64,000 nucleotides of DNA from Modestobacter italicus (GTDB lineage: Bacteria; Actinomycetota; Actinomycetes; Mycobacteriales; Geodermatophilaceae), in contig NZ_JABGCJ010000003.1 in NCBI RefSeq assembly GCF_019799965.1, positions 186,001 to 250,000 on the forward strand, read 5' to 3'. Below the pieces are notes generated by a model. It saw nothing but the letters and a program-made list of their open reading frames with translations, was not told the DNA's origin and searched no databases. The position numbers were made by a program, and so were the translations under genes. Positions 39,439 through 50,304 of the stretch are shown piece after piece (within the stretch, counting starts at the first letter, position 1; each line of letters begins with the position of its first letter).

Positions 39439-40545
39439 TCAGAGCCCGAGCTGCGCGGCAGCGGCGGCGGCGTCGACCGGGATGGTGACCGGCGCGGGCG
39501 CACCGGAGATGGCCCACTCCGGGTCCTTGAGGCCGTTGCCGGTGACCGTGCAGACCACCCGCTGGCCGGGCTCGAGGCCACCGGCCTCGGCGACCTGCAG
39601 CAGGCCGGCGACCGAGGCGGCCGACGCGGGCTCGACGAAGACGGCCTCGCTGCGGGCCAGCAGCCGGTAGGCGGCCAGGATCGCCCGGTCGGTCACCGCG
39701 TCGATCCGGCCACCGGAGTCGTCGCGGGCGGTCAGCGCCTTGGTCCAGGACGCCGGGTTGCCGATCCGGATGGCGGTGGCGATGGTGCTGGGCTGCTCGA
39801 CGACCTTGCCGGTGACGATCGGCGCCGCGCCGGCGGCCTGGAAGCCCCACATCCGCGGGGTCCGGGTGGCCGGACCGTCGGCGGCGTACTCCCGGTAGCC
39901 CTGCCAGTAGGCGGTGATGTTGCCTGCGTTGCCGACCGGCAGGCAGTGCACGTCCGGGGCGTCACCGAGCACGTCGACGATCTCGAACGAGGCGGTCTTC
40001 TGCCCCTCGATCCGGTACTGGTTGACGCTGTTGACCAGGCTGACCGGGTAGTCGATCGCCAGCTTGCTGGCCAGCGCCAGGCAGTCGTCGAAGTTGCCCT
40101 CGACCTGCAGCAGCTTGGCCCCGTGCACCAGCGCCTGGGCGAGCTTGCCGGTGGCGATCTTGCCCTGCGGCACCAGCACGGCGCAGACCAGCCCGGCCCG
40201 CGCGGCGTAGGCGGCGGCGCTGGCGCTGGTGTTGCCGGTGGAGGCACAGATGACCGCCTTGGCCCCCTCCTCCACCGCCTTGGTGATCGCCATGGTCATC
40301 CCGCGGTCCTTGAACGACCCGGTCGGGTTGGCGCCCTCGACCTTCAGCCACACCTCGCAACCGGTGCGCCGGGAGAGCTCCGCGGCGTGCACCAGCGGGG
40401 TGGCGCCCTCCTGCAGCGTCACCACCGGCGTCGACGCCGTCACCGGCAGCCGGTGGCGGTAGGCCTCGATGAGGCCGGGCCAGTACGGCGAGATGGCACC
40501 CCGCAGGCCGGTCGGCAGCTCCGTGCTCATGACAGCGTCACCCAT
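39439..40545 (-). CDS. thrC: Threonine synthase
   Basis: A 368-residue PLP enzyme that converts O-phosphohomoserine to threonine. The PLP lysine is in [11 protein letters not shown] and the phosphate-binding glycine loop is [13 protein letters not shown]. It is the short class of actinobacteria. ATG 40545 ([11 protein letters not shown]) and ATG 40530 (MSTELP) are both possible; neither has a clear ribosome site. Between hom and thrB in one operon. Confidence 0.96.
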   Translation of the reverse strand: MGDAVMSTELPTGLRGAISPYWPGLIEAYRHRLPVTASTPVVTLQEGATPLVHAAELSRRTGCEVWLKVEGANPTGSFKDRGMTMAITKAVEEGAKAVICASTGNTSASAAAYAARAGLVCAVLVPQGKIATGKLAQALVHGAKLLQVEGNFDDCLALASKLAIDYPVSLVNSVNQYRIEGQKTASFEIVDVLGDAPDVHCLPVGNAGNITAYWQGYREYAADGPATRTPRMWGFQAAGAAPIVTGKVVEQPSTIATAIRIGNPASWTKALTARDDSGGRIDAVTDRAILAAYRLLARSEAVFVEPASAASVAGLLQVAEAGGLEPGQRVVCTVTGNGLKDPEWAISGAPAPVTIPVDAAAAAAQLGL

Positions 40546-40567
40546 CCACTCGCGCCGATCGCCCGGC

Positions 40568-41863
40568 TCACAGCCCCTCCACCCGCAGCACGCTGGTCAC
40601 GCCCCGGACGGCGGACATCTCCCGCAGCCGGGTCACCGTCGCCGCCAGCGCCGAGTCCGGCGCCCGGTGGGTGACGATGACCAGCGTGGCCGCGTCGCCG
40701 TGCCCGTCCTGGCGGACGGTGGCGATGCTGACCCCGTGCGCGGCGAACTCCTGCGCCACGGTCGCCAGCACACCGGGCACGTCGGCCACGTCGAGGCTCA
40801 CGTGGTAACGGGTGGGGGTGTCGGCCATCGGCCGCACGGTCAGCCCGGCGTAGCCCGTCGTCCCCGGCCCGGCGGCACCGGCCAGCCGGTTGCGGGCGAC
40901 GGCGACCAGGTCACCGAGGACGGCGCTGGCGGTCGGCTGCCCCCCGGCGCCCTGCCCGTAGAACATCAGCTCCCCGGCGGCCTCGGCCTCGACGAAGACG
41001 GCGTTGAACGCGCCACCGACGGCGGCCAGCGGGTGCGTGGTCGGGATCATCGCCGGGTGCACGCGCACCGCGACCGCGTCGTCCGCGCCGTCGGCCCCGG
41101 GCACCCGCTCGCAGATGGCCAGCAGCTTGACGGTGCAGCCGATCTCGGCGGCCCGGGCGACGTCGGTGGCCGAGACCGCGGAGATGCCCTCGCGGTGCAC
41201 GTCGCCGGCGGTGACCGGGGAGTGGAAGGCCAGCGAGGCGAGGATGGCGGCCTTGGCGGCGGCGTCGAAACCGTCGACGTCGGCGGTCGGGTCGGCCTCG
41301 GCGTAGCCCGCCTCGGTGGCCTCGGCCAGCGCCTCGCCGAACCCGGCGCCGGTCTCGGCCATCCGGGACAGGATGTAGTTCGTCGTCCCGTTGACGATGC
41401 CGACGACCCGGCGCAGCTGGTCACCGGCGAGGGACTCGCGCAGCGGGCGCAGCAGCGGGATCGCCCCGGCGACGGCGGCCTCGTAGTAGAGGTCGACACC
41501 GGCCTCGGCCGCGGCGGCGTGCAGCGCGACGCCGTCCTCGGCCAGCAGTGCCTTGTTGGCGCTGACCACCGACTTGCCCGCGCCGATCGCGGCCAGGATC
41601 AGCGTCCGGGCCGGCTCGATCCCGCCGATCACCTCCACGACCAGGTCGACGTCGGGCCGGGTGACCAGGCCCTCGGCGTCGGTGGTGAGCAGGTCTGCGG
41701 GGACCTCGGGGTGCCGGTCGGGACGGCGGACGGCGACACCGGCCACCTCCACCCGGCGGCCGATCCGGGCGGCGAGGTCGTCGGACTGCTCGGACAGCAG
41801 CCGCAGCACGGCCCCGCCCACGGTGCCGCAGCCCAGCAGGGCCACCTTGAGGGAGTCACTCAC
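40568..41863 (-). CDS. hom: Homoserine dehydrogenase
   Basis: A 431-residue NAD(P) oxidoreductase that makes homoserine from aspartate semialdehyde. GTG 41863 overlaps the lysA stop (GTGA). Rossmann motif [11 protein letters not shown]; catalytic region [15 protein letters not shown]; Lys in [11 protein letters not shown]-terminal ACT domain (residues ~350-431, [13 protein letters not shown]) allows feedback inhibition by threonine. Confidence 0.97.
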   Translation of the reverse strand: MSDSLKVALLGCGTVGGAVLRLLSEQSDDLAARIGRRVEVAGVAVRRPDRHPEVPADLLTTDAEGLVTRPDVDLVVEVIGGIEPARTLILAAIGAGKSVVSANKALLAEDGVALHAAAAEAGVDLYYEAAVAGAIPLLRPLRESLAGDQLRRVVGIVNGTTNYILSRMAETGAGFGEALAEATEAGYAEADPTADVDGFDAAAKAAILASLAFHSPVTAGDVHREGISAVSATDVARAAEIGCTVKLLAICERVPGADGADDAVAVRVHPAMIPTTHPLAAVGGAFNAVFVEAEAAGELMFYGQGAGGQPTASAVLGDLVAVARNRLAGAAGPGTTGYAGLTVRPMADTPTRYHVSLDVADVPGVLATVAQEFAAHGVSIATVRQDGHGDAATLVIVTHRAPDSALAATVTRLREMSAVRGVTSVLRVEGL

Positions 41864-43353
41864 GACTGGGCTCCAGCGGGGTGCTCGGGGGCCGGCTGGT
41901 CGATCGCCGGACTCGGGGCGGGCAGGTCGGCCAGGACGGCGTCCAGGGCGAACACGTCCGACAGCGTCTGCCGCCGGACGATCTCGGTGGCGGCGCCGTC
42001 GCGGACGGCGACCACCGGCGGCTTGAGCAGGTAGTTGTAGTTGCTGGCCATCGACCAGCAGTAGGCGCCGGTGGCGGCGACCGCGAGCAGGTCGCCGGGC
42101 TGGACGTCGGAGGGCAGCCACAGGTCGCGGACCAGCACGTCGCCGCTCTCGCAGTGCTTGCCGACCACCCGGCACAGCGCCGGCGGGGCGTCGGAGTCGC
42201 GGTTGGCCAGCACGCAGGTGTAGCTGGCGTCGTAGAGGGCGGTGCGGATGTTGTCGCTCATCCCGCCGTCGACCGAGACGTAGTTGCGCACCAGCGGGGT
42301 GCCCGGGGCGCCGCTCGAGCCCAGCCGGACCGGCTTGATGGTGCCGATCTCGTACAGCGTCACGGTGCCCGGCCCGGCGATCGCGCGGCCCGGCTCGACG
42401 GCCAGCCGGGGCACCGGCAGCCCCAGCGCCGCGCACTCGGCGGCGATGACCGACCGCAGCTTCACCGCGACGTCCTCGGGGGTGACCGGGTCGTCCTCGG
42501 CGAGGTAGGCGATGCCGAAGCCGCCGCCCAGGTTCAGCTCACCGAGCACCTCACCGGTGGCCTGGTGCACCTGGCCGAGCAGCCCGACCACCCGGTGGGC
42601 GGCGGCCTCGAAGCCGGCGGTGTCGAAGATCTGCGAGCCGATGTGGCTGTGCAGGCCGGCCAGGTGCAGCGCCGGCTCCCGGATCACCCGGACCGCCGCG
42701 GTCAGCGCGTCACCGGTGGCCAGCGAGAAGCCGAACTTCTGGTCCTCGTGCGCGGTGGCGATGAACTCGTGGGTGTGCGCCTCGATGCCCACGGTCGACC
42801 GGATCAGCACCGGCACCGGGGCCCCACCGGCGGCCACCCGGGCCTCGGCCAGCGGGACCAGGCGGTCGATCTCGTCGAAGGAGTCGAGCACCACGTGCCC
42901 GATCCCGACGTCGACCGCGAGCTGCAGCTCGACCAGCGACTTGTTGTTGCCGTGCAGCGCGATCCGCTCGGCCGGGAAGCCGGCGGCCAGCGCCACCGCC
43001 AGCTCGTTGCCGCTGCAGGCGTCCAGGTGCAGGCCGTCGTCGGCGATCCAGCGGGCGACCTGGCCGCAGAGGAAGGCCTTGGAGGCGTAGTGCACGTCGG
43101 CGCCGGTGAAGGCGGTGGCGAAGTCCGCGGCCCGGCCGCGGAAGTCGTCCTCGTCCAGCACGAACAGCGGGGTGCCGTGCGCGCGGGCCAGGTCGGTCAC
43201 CCGGCGCCCGCCCAGCTCCAGCTCGCCGTCGACCCGGCGGGCCGACCGCGGCCAGACCTGCGGGTCCAGCGCGCCGAGCTCGGCCGGGGCCGGCCCGGCG
43301 GCCGGCGGCGGGGCGATGTTGCCGTGCAGCGGACCTGCCGGGTGGGCCCTCAC
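41860..43353 (-). CDS. lysA: Diaminopimelate decarboxylase
   Basis: A 497-residue PLP enzyme of the alanine-racemase fold; last step of lysine synthesis. GTG 43353 overlaps the argS stop (GTGA). The PLP lysine is in [11 protein letters not shown]. Further motifs are [29 protein letters not shown] and the substrate loop CESGDVL. It removes meso-diaminopimelate, which is also a cell-wall building block. Confidence 0.97.
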   Translation of the reverse strand: MRAHPAGPLHGNIAPPPAAGPAPAELGALDPQVWPRSARRVDGELELGGRRVTDLARAHGTPLFVLDEDDFRGRAADFATAFTGADVHYASKAFLCGQVARWIADDGLHLDACSGNELAVALAAGFPAERIALHGNNKSLVELQLAVDVGIGHVVLDSFDEIDRLVPLAEARVAAGGAPVPVLIRSTVGIEAHTHEFIATAHEDQKFGFSLATGDALTAAVRVIREPALHLAGLHSHIGSQIFDTAGFEAAAHRVVGLLGQVHQATGEVLGELNLGGGFGIAYLAEDDPVTPEDVAVKLRSVIAAECAALGLPVPRLAVEPGRAIAGPGTVTLYEIGTIKPVRLGSSGAPGTPLVRNYVSVDGGMSDNIRTALYDASYTCVLANRDSDAPPALCRVVGKHCESGDVLVRDLWLPSDVQPGDLLAVAATGAYCWSMASNYNYLLKPPVVAVRDGAATEIVRRQTLSDVFALDAVLADLPAPSPAIDQPAPEHPAGAQS

Positions 43354-45011
43354 ATCCGCTCCGGGGCGCTGACACCGAGCACGGCCAGGCCGTTGCGCAG
43401 GACGGTGGCGGTCGCGGCACACAGCCACAGCCGGGAGGTGGTCAGCGGGGTGGCCTGCTCGTCGGCGCGCGGCAGCACCCGGCAGGTGTCGTAGAACCGG
43501 TGGTAGGTGCCGGCCAGCTCCTCCAGGTACCGGGCCACCCGGTGCGGGGCGCGCAGTTCGGCGGCGGAGGCGATCACCCGCGGGAACTCGCCCAGGGCGG
43601 TGAGCAGGTCGCCCTCCCGCGGGTGCTCCAGCAGACCGGCCTGCACGTCGGCGGCCTCCCCCAGCGGCAGGCCGAGGTCGGCGGCGTTGCGCAGCACCGA
43701 GGAGATCCGGGCGTGCGCGTACTGCACGTAGAAGACCGGGTTGTCGTTGGTCTGCCGGCTCCACAGGTCCAGGTCCAGGTCGATCTGCTGGTCGACCGAG
43801 GCCCGGGCCAGCGCGTACCGGGCGGCGTCGGCGCCCACCGCGGCGACCAGGTCCTCCAGCAGGACGACGGTGCCGGCCCGCTTGCTCATCCGCAGCGGCT
43901 CGCCGTCCCGGACCAGGTTGACCAGCTGGCCGATCAGGATCTCCAGGTTCGTGTCCGGGTCGTCTCCGAGCGCGGCCACCAGCGCCTTATACCGGCCGAT
44001 GTAGCCGTGGTGGTCGGCGCCGAGCATGATCACGACCTTGTCGAAGCCGCGCTCGCGCTTGTCCAGGTAGTAGGCGCAGTCGGCGGCGAAGTAGGTCGTC
44101 TCACCGTCGCCCTTGACCAGCACCCGGTCCTTGTCGTCGCCGAAGGTCGTCGTCCGCAGCCAGACGGCGCCGTCGGCCTCGAAGACGTGCCCCTGCTCGC
44201 GCAGCCGGGCGATCGCCTTCTCCAGCGCGCCGGTCTCGTGCAGCGTGCGCTCGGAGAAGTAGACGTCGAACACGACGCCGAAGTCGGCCAGCGTCCGCTT
44301 GATCTCGGCGAACATCAGGTCGACGCCGAGCACCCGGAACCGCTCCTGCTGCTCGGCGTCGGGCAGCTCCAGCACACCGGGCTCCGCGGCGACCACCTGG
44401 GCGGCGATCTCCCCGATGTAGTCCCCGGCGTAGCCGTCCTCGGGCACCGGGCGCCCGTGCGCGGCGGCCAGCAGGCTGAGGGCGAACCGGTCGATCTGCG
44501 CGCCGGCGTCGTTGAAGTAGTACTCGCGGGTGACGTGGGCGCCGCTGGCGGTCAGCAGCCGGCCGAGCGCGTCACCGACCGCGGCCCACCGGGTGCCGCC
44601 GATGTGCACCGGGCCGGTCGGGTTGGCGGAGACGAACTCCAGGTTCAGCCGCTGGCCGGCGAGCACCTCGGTGCGCCCGTAGGCCTCCCCCGCGGCGACC
44701 ACCCGGACGGCGATCTGCCCCAGCGCGTCCTTGGCCAGGGTGATGTTGAGGAAGCCCGGGCCGGCCACGTCCACCGACGCGACCCCGTCGTGGTCGCGCA
44801 GCCGGCCGGCGAGCACCTCGGCGACCTCCCGGGGCGGCCGGCCGGCGGTCTTGGCCAGCCGGAGGGCCACGTTGGTGGCGTAGTCACCGTGCTCGGGGTT
44901 GCGCGGGCGCTCGATCACGACGTCCTCGGGGACGGCGACGGCGAGGTCGCCGCGCTCCACGGCCGCCGCGACAGCGGACCGGACGACGTCACTGAGCTGC
45001 TCGGGTGTCAC
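43350..45011 (-). CDS. argS: Arginyl-tRNA synthetase
   Basis: A 553-residue class I synthetase, GTG 45011. N-terminal Add-1 domain ([20 protein letters not shown]), HIGG signature in [18 protein letters not shown]-like [10 protein letters not shown], and a C-terminal anticodon-binding helical domain. First gene of the argS-lysA-hom-thrC-thrB operon, all coupled by GTGA or short gaps. TACGAT lies six bases before the GTG with no ribosome site, so it is probably leaderless. Confidence 0.97.
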   Translation of the reverse strand: MTPEQLSDVVRSAVAAAVERGDLAVAVPEDVVIERPRNPEHGDYATNVALRLAKTAGRPPREVAEVLAGRLRDHDGVASVDVAGPGFLNITLAKDALGQIAVRVVAAGEAYGRTEVLAGQRLNLEFVSANPTGPVHIGGTRWAAVGDALGRLLTASGAHVTREYYFNDAGAQIDRFALSLLAAAHGRPVPEDGYAGDYIGEIAAQVVAAEPGVLELPDAEQQERFRVLGVDLMFAEIKRTLADFGVVFDVYFSERTLHETGALEKAIARLREQGHVFEADGAVWLRTTTFGDDKDRVLVKGDGETTYFAADCAYYLDKRERGFDKVVIMLGADHHGYIGRYKALVAALGDDPDTNLEILIGQLVNLVRDGEPLRMSKRAGTVVLLEDLVAAVGADAARYALARASVDQQIDLDLDLWSRQTNDNPVFYVQYAHARISSVLRNAADLGLPLGEAADVQAGLLEHPREGDLLTALGEFPRVIASAAELRAPHRVARYLEELAGTYHRFYDTCRVLPRADEQATPLTTSRLWLCAATATVLRNGLAVLGVSAPERM

Positions 45012-45017
45012 CGTTCG

Positions 45018-45046
45018 ATCGTACGGAGCGGGGCATCCCCGTTCCG
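45018..45046 (-). promoter_or_regulatory. Candidate argS operon promoter
   Basis: On the minus strand TACGAT (45023-45018) ends six bases before the argS GTG. CGGAAC (45046-45041) lies 17 bases further upstream. The GGAAC core recalls ECF-sigma promoters, but with the -10 of housekeeping type this is tentative. Confidence 0.45.
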
Positions 45047-45228
45047 AGCTGCCCGGTCGCCGTCCCACACGGTGAGCACGGCGACACCCGCGCCGCCACT
45101 CGACGGCCGGGTCCGCACAGGCCGGCGACCTACACTCGCTCGCGCCGTACGGGACCCGCCCGGCACGGACGCACGGCGCGCCGACACCCGGCGCACCCGC
45201 ACGCGACGGACAGCAACGAGGAGCGGCA

Positions 45229-46089
45229 GTGGCCAAGGACCCCCAGCCCGAGAACGGCCGCGGAGCAGGCGGCGCGTCCCGCGGAGGGTCCGGCTCCAGC
45301 CGCTCCGGTGGCGTGCCGGGCAAGGGCGCCGGCGGCCGCAGCACGTCGTCCCGCGCCACCGGCCCACAGGGCAAGGGGCGCACCCGCCCGCCGGCCAACG
45401 TGGTCACCCAGCAGAAGCCGTGGGGGCTGATCGCCGCGGCCGTCGCCGTCGCCGTCTTCGCCGCGGCGGTGCTCACCTACGCCGTCCTGCAGGTGAACGA
45501 GTCCAACGCCAACCGGGTCACCAGCATCGACCAGCTCGCCGACCTCCGGTCCTACGAGTACGCGGCCGGCCAGGAGCACGTGACCACCGACGTCGACTAC
45601 ACCGAGTCCCCGCCGGTCGGCGGGCCGCACGACGGCGAGTGGGCCGACTGCACCGGCACCGTCTACGACGTGGACATCCGGCACGAGAACGCGGTGCACA
45701 GCCTGGAGCACGGGGCGACCTGGATCACCTACGACCCGGAGGCGATCAGCGACGCGGACCTCAGCACCCTCGAGGAGCTGGTGGACGGCCGGTCGGGGCT
45801 CATGCTCTCGCCCTACGCCGGGCTCGGCTCGACCATCAGCCTGCAGTCGTGGAACCACCAGCTGTCGGTGGACTCGGCGGCGGACGAGCGGGTGGAACAG
45901 TACGTCGACTTCATGACGTTCAACTCCGAGATCGAGGGCGCCTACCCCGAGATCGGCGCCAGCTGCGAGAACCCGCTGTTCATCACGGACCCGATCGTGG
46001 AGGGCGACCCCAGCCGGGGCACCGACGCGATGGTCACCGACGCCCCGACCACGACGGAGCCGGCCGCGGAGGAGACCAGCACCCCGTGA
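45229..46089 (+). CDS. DUF3105 membrane-anchored protein
   Basis: A 286-residue protein, GTG 45229 behind GAGGAG. A basic Gly/Ser-rich cytoplasmic N-terminus (~60 residues) precedes one membrane helix ([21 protein letters not shown]) and an extracytoplasmic DUF3105 domain with the family pattern [17 protein letters not shown] and [11 protein letters not shown]. The two conserved His-rich motifs could bind metal. It is followed after 42 bases by a DUF305 protein. Confidence 0.9.
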   Translation: MAKDPQPENGRGAGGASRGGSGSSRSGGVPGKGAGGRSTSSRATGPQGKGRTRPPANVVTQQKPWGLIAAAVAVAVFAAAVLTYAVLQVNESNANRVTSIDQLADLRSYEYAAGQEHVTTDVDYTESPPVGGPHDGEWADCTGTVYDVDIRHENAVHSLEHGATWITYDPEAISDADLSTLEELVDGRSGLMLSPYAGLGSTISLQSWNHQLSVDSAADERVEQYVDFMTFNSEIEGAYPEIGASCENPLFITDPIVEGDPSRGTDAMVTDAPTTTEPAAEETSTP

Positions 46090-46131
46090 CCTCGTCGCGG
46101 GCCCGCCACCAGCCGAGCACCTGAGGTGACC

Positions 46132-46815
46132 ATGACCGACCCCGCCACCCCCGCCGCACCGCCGGCCCCCCGGCGGCGCGGCTGGACGACCGCGGTCCTG
46201 GTGACGGTGATCGCGCTGGGCATGCTGGTGGCCGGTGGCGGGCTGGCGGTGGCGCTGGGCATCGGCCGCACCGCGGAGCCCACCAGCGACTCGGTGGACG
46301 CCGGGTTCTCCCGGGACATGTCCCGTCACCACCTGCAGGCGGTGGAGATGGCCAACCTGGCGCTCACCCGCAGCGAGGACGCCGAGGTGCGGCAGCTGGC
46401 CTTCGACATCTCCGCCACGCAGACCAACCAGGCGGGCCGGATGCAGGGCTGGCTGTCGCTGTGGGGCCTGCCGGTGACCGGCGGGGAGACGATGGCCTGG
46501 ATGACCGGCGAGATGGCGGGGCACGACATGGCCGGGCACGGGTCGGGCGGCGCGGTGATGCCGGGGATGGCCACCGAGGCCGAGCTCGCCGAGCTGCGGT
46601 CGCTGTCGGGCACGCCGTTCGACGTGCTGTTCCTGCAGCTGATGATCCGGCACCACCAGGGTGGGCTGGAGATGGCCCAGCAGGGCGCCGAGCGGGCCGA
46701 GGTGGCGGCGGTGCGCGGCCTGGCCCGGTCGATCGCGGAGACGCAGTCGGCCGAGACGACCACCATGGCGACGATGCTCCGCGAGCGCGGTGGGGTGCCG
46801 CTGCCGGCTCCCTGA
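46132..46815 (+). CDS. DUF305 secreted or membrane-anchored metal-binding-like protein
   Basis: A 227-residue protein with one N-terminal helix (AVLVTVIALGMLVAGGGLAVAL) and a four-helix DUF305 domain. Paired His-rich motifs FSRDMSRHHLQAVEMA and QLMIRHHQGGLEMAQ are the signature. A Met/His-rich loop (GEMAGHDMAGHGSG, VMPGM) lies between them, as in copper-binding members. ATG 46132 is four bases after GAGGTG; GTG 46126 is an alternative. Likely operon with DUF3105. Confidence 0.9.
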   Translation: MTDPATPAAPPAPRRRGWTTAVLVTVIALGMLVAGGGLAVALGIGRTAEPTSDSVDAGFSRDMSRHHLQAVEMANLALTRSEDAEVRQLAFDISATQTNQAGRMQGWLSLWGLPVTGGETMAWMTGEMAGHDMAGHGSGGAVMPGMATEAELAELRSLSGTPFDVLFLQLMIRHHQGGLEMAQQGAERAEVAAVRGLARSIAETQSAETTTMATMLRERGGVPLPAP

Positions 46816-46918
46816 CCACGGGCCGGGGCCGCTGCCGGGAGCCCCGGCGCCGACTGGTAACGTGCCAACGGCGCCGAGGGAGACCCGGCGCCGGCACCAC
46901 AGCGACACCGCGGAACGA

Positions 46919-46990
46919 GCCCCCGTAGCTCAGGGGATAGAGCACTGCCCTCCGGAGGCAGGGGCGCAGGTTCGAATCCTGCCGGGGGCA
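46919..46990 (+). tRNA. tRNA-Arg (anticodon CCG)
   Basis: A complete 72-base cloverleaf: acceptor GCCCCCG/CGGGGGC, D stem GCTC/GAGC, anticodon stem CTGCC/GGCAG with loop CTCCGGA (anticodon CCG), and T stem GCAGG/CCTGC with loop TTCGAAT. A discriminator A follows; CCA is not encoded. CGG is a frequent arginine codon in this GC-rich genome. Confidence 0.97.
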
Positions 46991-47016
46991 CACAGCCCAG
47001 CTCGTACCGCACTCCC

Positions 47017-47049
47017 CCGCCCGCCCAGGACCTCGGTCCGGGCGGGCGG
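47017..47049. terminator. Terminator between tRNA-Arg and the ABC-F gene
   Basis: Ten-bp arms CCGCCCGCCC/GGGCGGGCGG with an inner GGACC/GGTCC pairing and one bulged A. It lies just past the tRNA and before the convergent ABC-F stop. Confidence 0.75.
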
Positions 47050-47066
47050 TGTCGTACCCGGCCCGG

Positions 47067-48704
47067 TCAGCCCTCCTGGACGCGCCCGCCGGCCACCGCG
47101 AACCGCCGGGTGGTGTGCACCGCCTCGAGCATCCGGCGGTCGTGGGTGACCAGCAGCAGCGTGCCGGTGTAGTCGGCCAGCGCCTGCTCCAGCTGCTCGA
47201 TCGCGGGCAGGTCCAGGTGGTTGGTCGGCTCGTCCAGCACGAGCACGTTCACCCCGCGGGCCTGCAGCAGGGCCAGCGCCGCCCGGGTCCGCTCCCCCGG
47301 GGAGAGGGTGCCGGCCGGCCGGACGACGTGGTCGGCGCGCAGCCCGAACTTGGCCAGCAGCGTGCGCACGTCCGCGTCGGGCAGGTCGGGCACCTCGGCG
47401 CCGAACGCGGCCGACAGCGGCTCGTCGCCCAGGAAGAGCCCGCGCACCTGGTCGACCTCGCCCAGCCGCACACCCGACCCCAGCGACGCTGTCCCCTCGT
47501 CCAGCGGCAACCGGCCCAGCAGCGCGGCCAGCAGCGTGCTCTTGCCCGAGCCGTTGGCCCCGGTGATCGCCACCCGGTCGCCCCAGTCGACCTGCAGGTC
47601 GACCGGTCCCAGGGTGAAGGCGCCGCGGCGGACCACCGCGCCGCGGAGCGTGGCGACCACGGCACCGGCCCGCGGGGCGGCGGCGATCTCCATCCGCAGC
47701 TCCCACTCCTTGCGCGGCTCGTCGACCACCTCCAGCCGCTCGATCCGCCGTTCGGTCTGCTTGGCCTTGGCCGCCTGCTTCTCCGAGGACGACCGGTTGG
47801 CGGCCTTGACGTGCTTGTCGCCGTCCTTGGACTTCTTGATCGAGTCGCGCACGCCCTTGGCCATCCAGTTGCGCTGCATCCGCGCCCGGGCCTCCAGCGA
47901 GGCCTTCGTGTCGGCGAACTCCTCGTACTCCTCGCGGGCGTGCCGGCGGGCGACCTCCCGCTCGGTCAGGTAGGCCTCGTACCCGCCGTCGTGCACCCGC
48001 ACGAGCTGCTGGGCGAGGTCCAGCTCGACCACCCGGGTGACGGTGCGGGCGAGGAACTCGCGGTCGTGGCTGACCACCACGACACCGGTGCGCAGACCGG
48101 TGACGAACCGCTCCAGCTGCTCCAGGCCGGCCAGGTCCAGGTCGTTGGTGGGCTCGTCGAGCAGCAGGACGTCGTAGCGGGACAGCAGCAGCGACGCCAG
48201 CCCGACCCGGGCGGCCTGCCCGCCGGAGAGCCCGACGGTGGCGGCGTCCAGTGCGACGCCCGGAGCGACCGAGGCGACCACCGCCTCGGCCCGCTCGGCC
48301 AGGTCGGCGCCGCCCAGGGCCAGCCAGCGCTCGAGCGCGTCGCCGTACCGGTCGTCGGCGCCGGGAGCGCCCGCGGTCAGCGCCTCGGTGGCCTCCTCCA
48401 TCGCCTGCTCGGCGGCAGCGACCCCGGTCCGGCGGGCCAGCAGGTCCAGCACGCTCTCCCCCGGCCGCCGGTCGGTCTCCTGGGGCAGGTAGCCGACGGT
48501 CGCCGACGGCGGGCTCAGCGCGATCTCCCCGGACTCGGCCGGCAGCACCCCGGCCAGGGTCTGCAGCAGGGTCGACTTGCCGGCACCGTTCACCCCGACC
48601 AGGCCGACCACGTCGCCGGGGGCGACGACGAGGTCGAGGTCGGTGAACAGGACCCGGGCGCCGTGACCGGCGGCCAGTCCACGGGCGAGCAGCGTGGCGG
48701 ACAC
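47067..48704 (-). CDS. ABC-F family ATPase
   Basis: A 545-residue cytoplasmic protein with two ABC domains and no membrane part, GTG 48704. First domain: GVNGAGKSTLL, LSGGQAARVGL, LLLDEPTNDLD. Second: GANGSGKSTLL, LSPGERTRAAL, LVLDEPTNHLD. The interdomain linker is Lys/Arg-rich (KKSKDGDKHVKAANR). ABC-F proteins act on ribosomes as translation factors or antibiotic-protection proteins. The long first-domain arm suggests Uup/EttA-like or actinobacterial housekeeping types; drug specificity cannot be read. Confidence 0.93.
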   Translation of the reverse strand: MSATLLARGLAAGHGARVLFTDLDLVVAPGDVVGLVGVNGAGKSTLLQTLAGVLPAESGEIALSPPSATVGYLPQETDRRPGESVLDLLARRTGVAAAEQAMEEATEALTAGAPGADDRYGDALERWLALGGADLAERAEAVVASVAPGVALDAATVGLSGGQAARVGLASLLLSRYDVLLLDEPTNDLDLAGLEQLERFVTGLRTGVVVVSHDREFLARTVTRVVELDLAQQLVRVHDGGYEAYLTEREVARRHAREEYEEFADTKASLEARARMQRNWMAKGVRDSIKKSKDGDKHVKAANRSSSEKQAAKAKQTERRIERLEVVDEPRKEWELRMEIAAAPRAGAVVATLRGAVVRRGAFTLGPVDLQVDWGDRVAITGANGSGKSTLLAALLGRLPLDEGTASLGSGVRLGEVDQVRGLFLGDEPLSAAFGAEVPDLPDADVRTLLAKFGLRADHVVRPAGTLSPGERTRAALALLQARGVNVLVLDEPTNHLDLPAIEQLEQALADYTGTLLLVTHDRRMLEAVHTTRRFAVAGGRVQEG

Positions 48705-48760
48705 CTGCTCATGGTCCCGATCACCGCCGGCGCGGTGCACGCGGGTGCCCGTGCGGAGGC

Positions 48761-49795
48761 TCAGGGCGGGGCGCCACCCGGCGGCGGGTCCGCACCGGGG
48801 GCGTCGTCGCCGGGGGCGTCGTCGCCGGGCCCGCCGTCCCCGAGCACGTCGTCGGCGATCTCGTCGAGCAGCGCCTCGAACGCGGCCACCCCGGGGGCGG
48901 CGCCCTCCTCGGCGCCCCGGCGGCGGACCAGCCAGGGCTGCAGGTGGTCGTAGCCGCGCACCGACACCCGGCGCAGCGGCCGGACCCGGTAGTCCCGCAC
49001 CCCGCGCAGCTGCCGGGCCAGCTCGTGGTCGACCAGCACGGTGGAGGGCCGGGCCAGCGAGGTCAGCCGGCTGGCCAGGTTCACCACCGGCGAGTAGACG
49101 TCCCCGAGCCGGGTGAGCACGGTGCCGAACGCAGCGCCGACCCGCAGGGGTGGCCGGTCGGCCGCAGCCCACTCCTCGGGCAGGCGCAGCGCGATCTCCA
49201 CCGCCGCGACCGGCTCCTCGCAGGTGAACAGCACCCCGTCGCCCACCGTCTTGACCACCCGGCCACGGTGCCGGGCGATCACGTCGGCGGCCGTGCCCTC
49301 GAAGTCCTCGACCATGGCGCCCAGCTCGCGCCCGCCCATCCCCCGGCTGCGCGAGGTGTACCCGACCAGGTCGGCGAAGCCCACGGCCAGCTCCCGCCGG
49401 TCGACCGTGCCCGGAGCGGCCAGGAACAGCCGGCCGGCGTTGGCCGCGAGGTGCCGTCGCCAGACGTAGTCCTGCAGCTCGCTCATCAGCGGCAGCAGCA
49501 GCTCGGTGGAGCGGACGACGTCGGCCTCCACGTCCGGCCGGGCGTCCTCGCCCTCCGCGGCCGCCGTGACCAGTGCGGCCAGCATGTCGGTCTGCCAGTC
49601 CGCCAGCCGGGACAGCGACTGGCCCATCGCCCGGGCGATGGACGCCTCCGCACCGGGCGCGACGAACCCGGAGTCGATCAGCGCCGACAGCCGGGCCAGG
49701 GCGGTGACGTCGGCGTCGGTGAACGCCGGGTCGTCCTCGGGGACGTCGGCGAAGCCCAACGCCCGCCACAGCCGCTGGGTGCGCTCCGCCGGCAT
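48761..49795 (-). CDS. Class III adenylate cyclase with Rv1264-like N-terminal regulatory domain
   Basis: Drawn from ATG 49795 (344 residues). Homology to Rv1264 (a pH-sensing adenylate cyclase) places sequence such as LLLEGPRRYTRHQVAELAG before it, in frame up to CTG 49915, without a canonical start. The catalytic domain has the metal Asp residues in GFADLVGYTS and TVGDGVLF, the purine-binding Lys in VVKTVGD and Asp in GDVYSPVV, and the Asn/Arg in VNLASRL. These predict ATP as substrate. A Gly/Asp/Pro tail ends the protein. Confidence 0.88.
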   Translation of the reverse strand: MPAERTQRLWRALGFADVPEDDPAFTDADVTALARLSALIDSGFVAPGAEASIARAMGQSLSRLADWQTDMLAALVTAAAEGEDARPDVEADVVRSTELLLPLMSELQDYVWRRHLAANAGRLFLAAPGTVDRRELAVGFADLVGYTSRSRGMGGRELGAMVEDFEGTAADVIARHRGRVVKTVGDGVLFTCEEPVAAVEIALRLPEEWAAADRPPLRVGAAFGTVLTRLGDVYSPVVNLASRLTSLARPSTVLVDHELARQLRGVRDYRVRPLRRVSVRGYDHLQPWLVRRRGAEEGAAPGVAAFEALLDEIADDVLGDGGPGDDAPGDDAPGADPPPGGAPP

Positions 49796-49915
49796 GCCGG
49801 CCAGCTCGGCGACCTGGTGCCGGGTGTAGCGCCGCGGCCCCTCGAGGAGCAGTCGCTCGAGGGACTCGCGGGGGTCGGGGCCGCCGGTGGGGGGACCTGG
49901 TCGCGCGTGCGGCAG

Positions 49916-50304
49916 CGGTCAGCCCGTCGTCTGCACGACGAGGACGGCGGCCCACGGCGCGGCGTCCGGGTGCACCGGACCCGGCCGGCCGCGCGGCGAG
50001 CGGACCTCGGGCGAGCTGGCGGGCACGGGACCTCCTCGCTGGCGCTCGCCGGCACCGGCCCTGCCGCTGCCGTGCTGGTCCGGTGGCCGAGCGGCTGGCT
50101 CGCCCACCGGCGCGGAACCTACCGAAGGACACCGGTCCACCCTGTGCCGGGGGTCACGGTCGGGGGCTCGCCGGGGCGCGGCGAGTGCTGGCCGCAGACC
50201 CCCGGGGTGCGCTTGGATGACCGCGGTGCCGGACCCGCCGGCGGGACGAGGGGGACGAGATCAGCAGCGCCAGAACGGCCGCCGTCGAACCCGTCCGGGT
50301 CGAC
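49916..50304. other. Divergent spacer between cyclase and ABC transporter genes
   Basis: Up to 389 bp without a clear gene. The last ~45 bases before 50305 probably encode the transporter N-terminus. I see no hairpin or strong promoter match in the rest. Confidence 0.45.

Noticed and set aside
46919-46990. Integration of a mobile element at the tRNA-Arg gene
   Set aside because: No integrase, no repeated tRNA 3' end and no change in gene character on either side.
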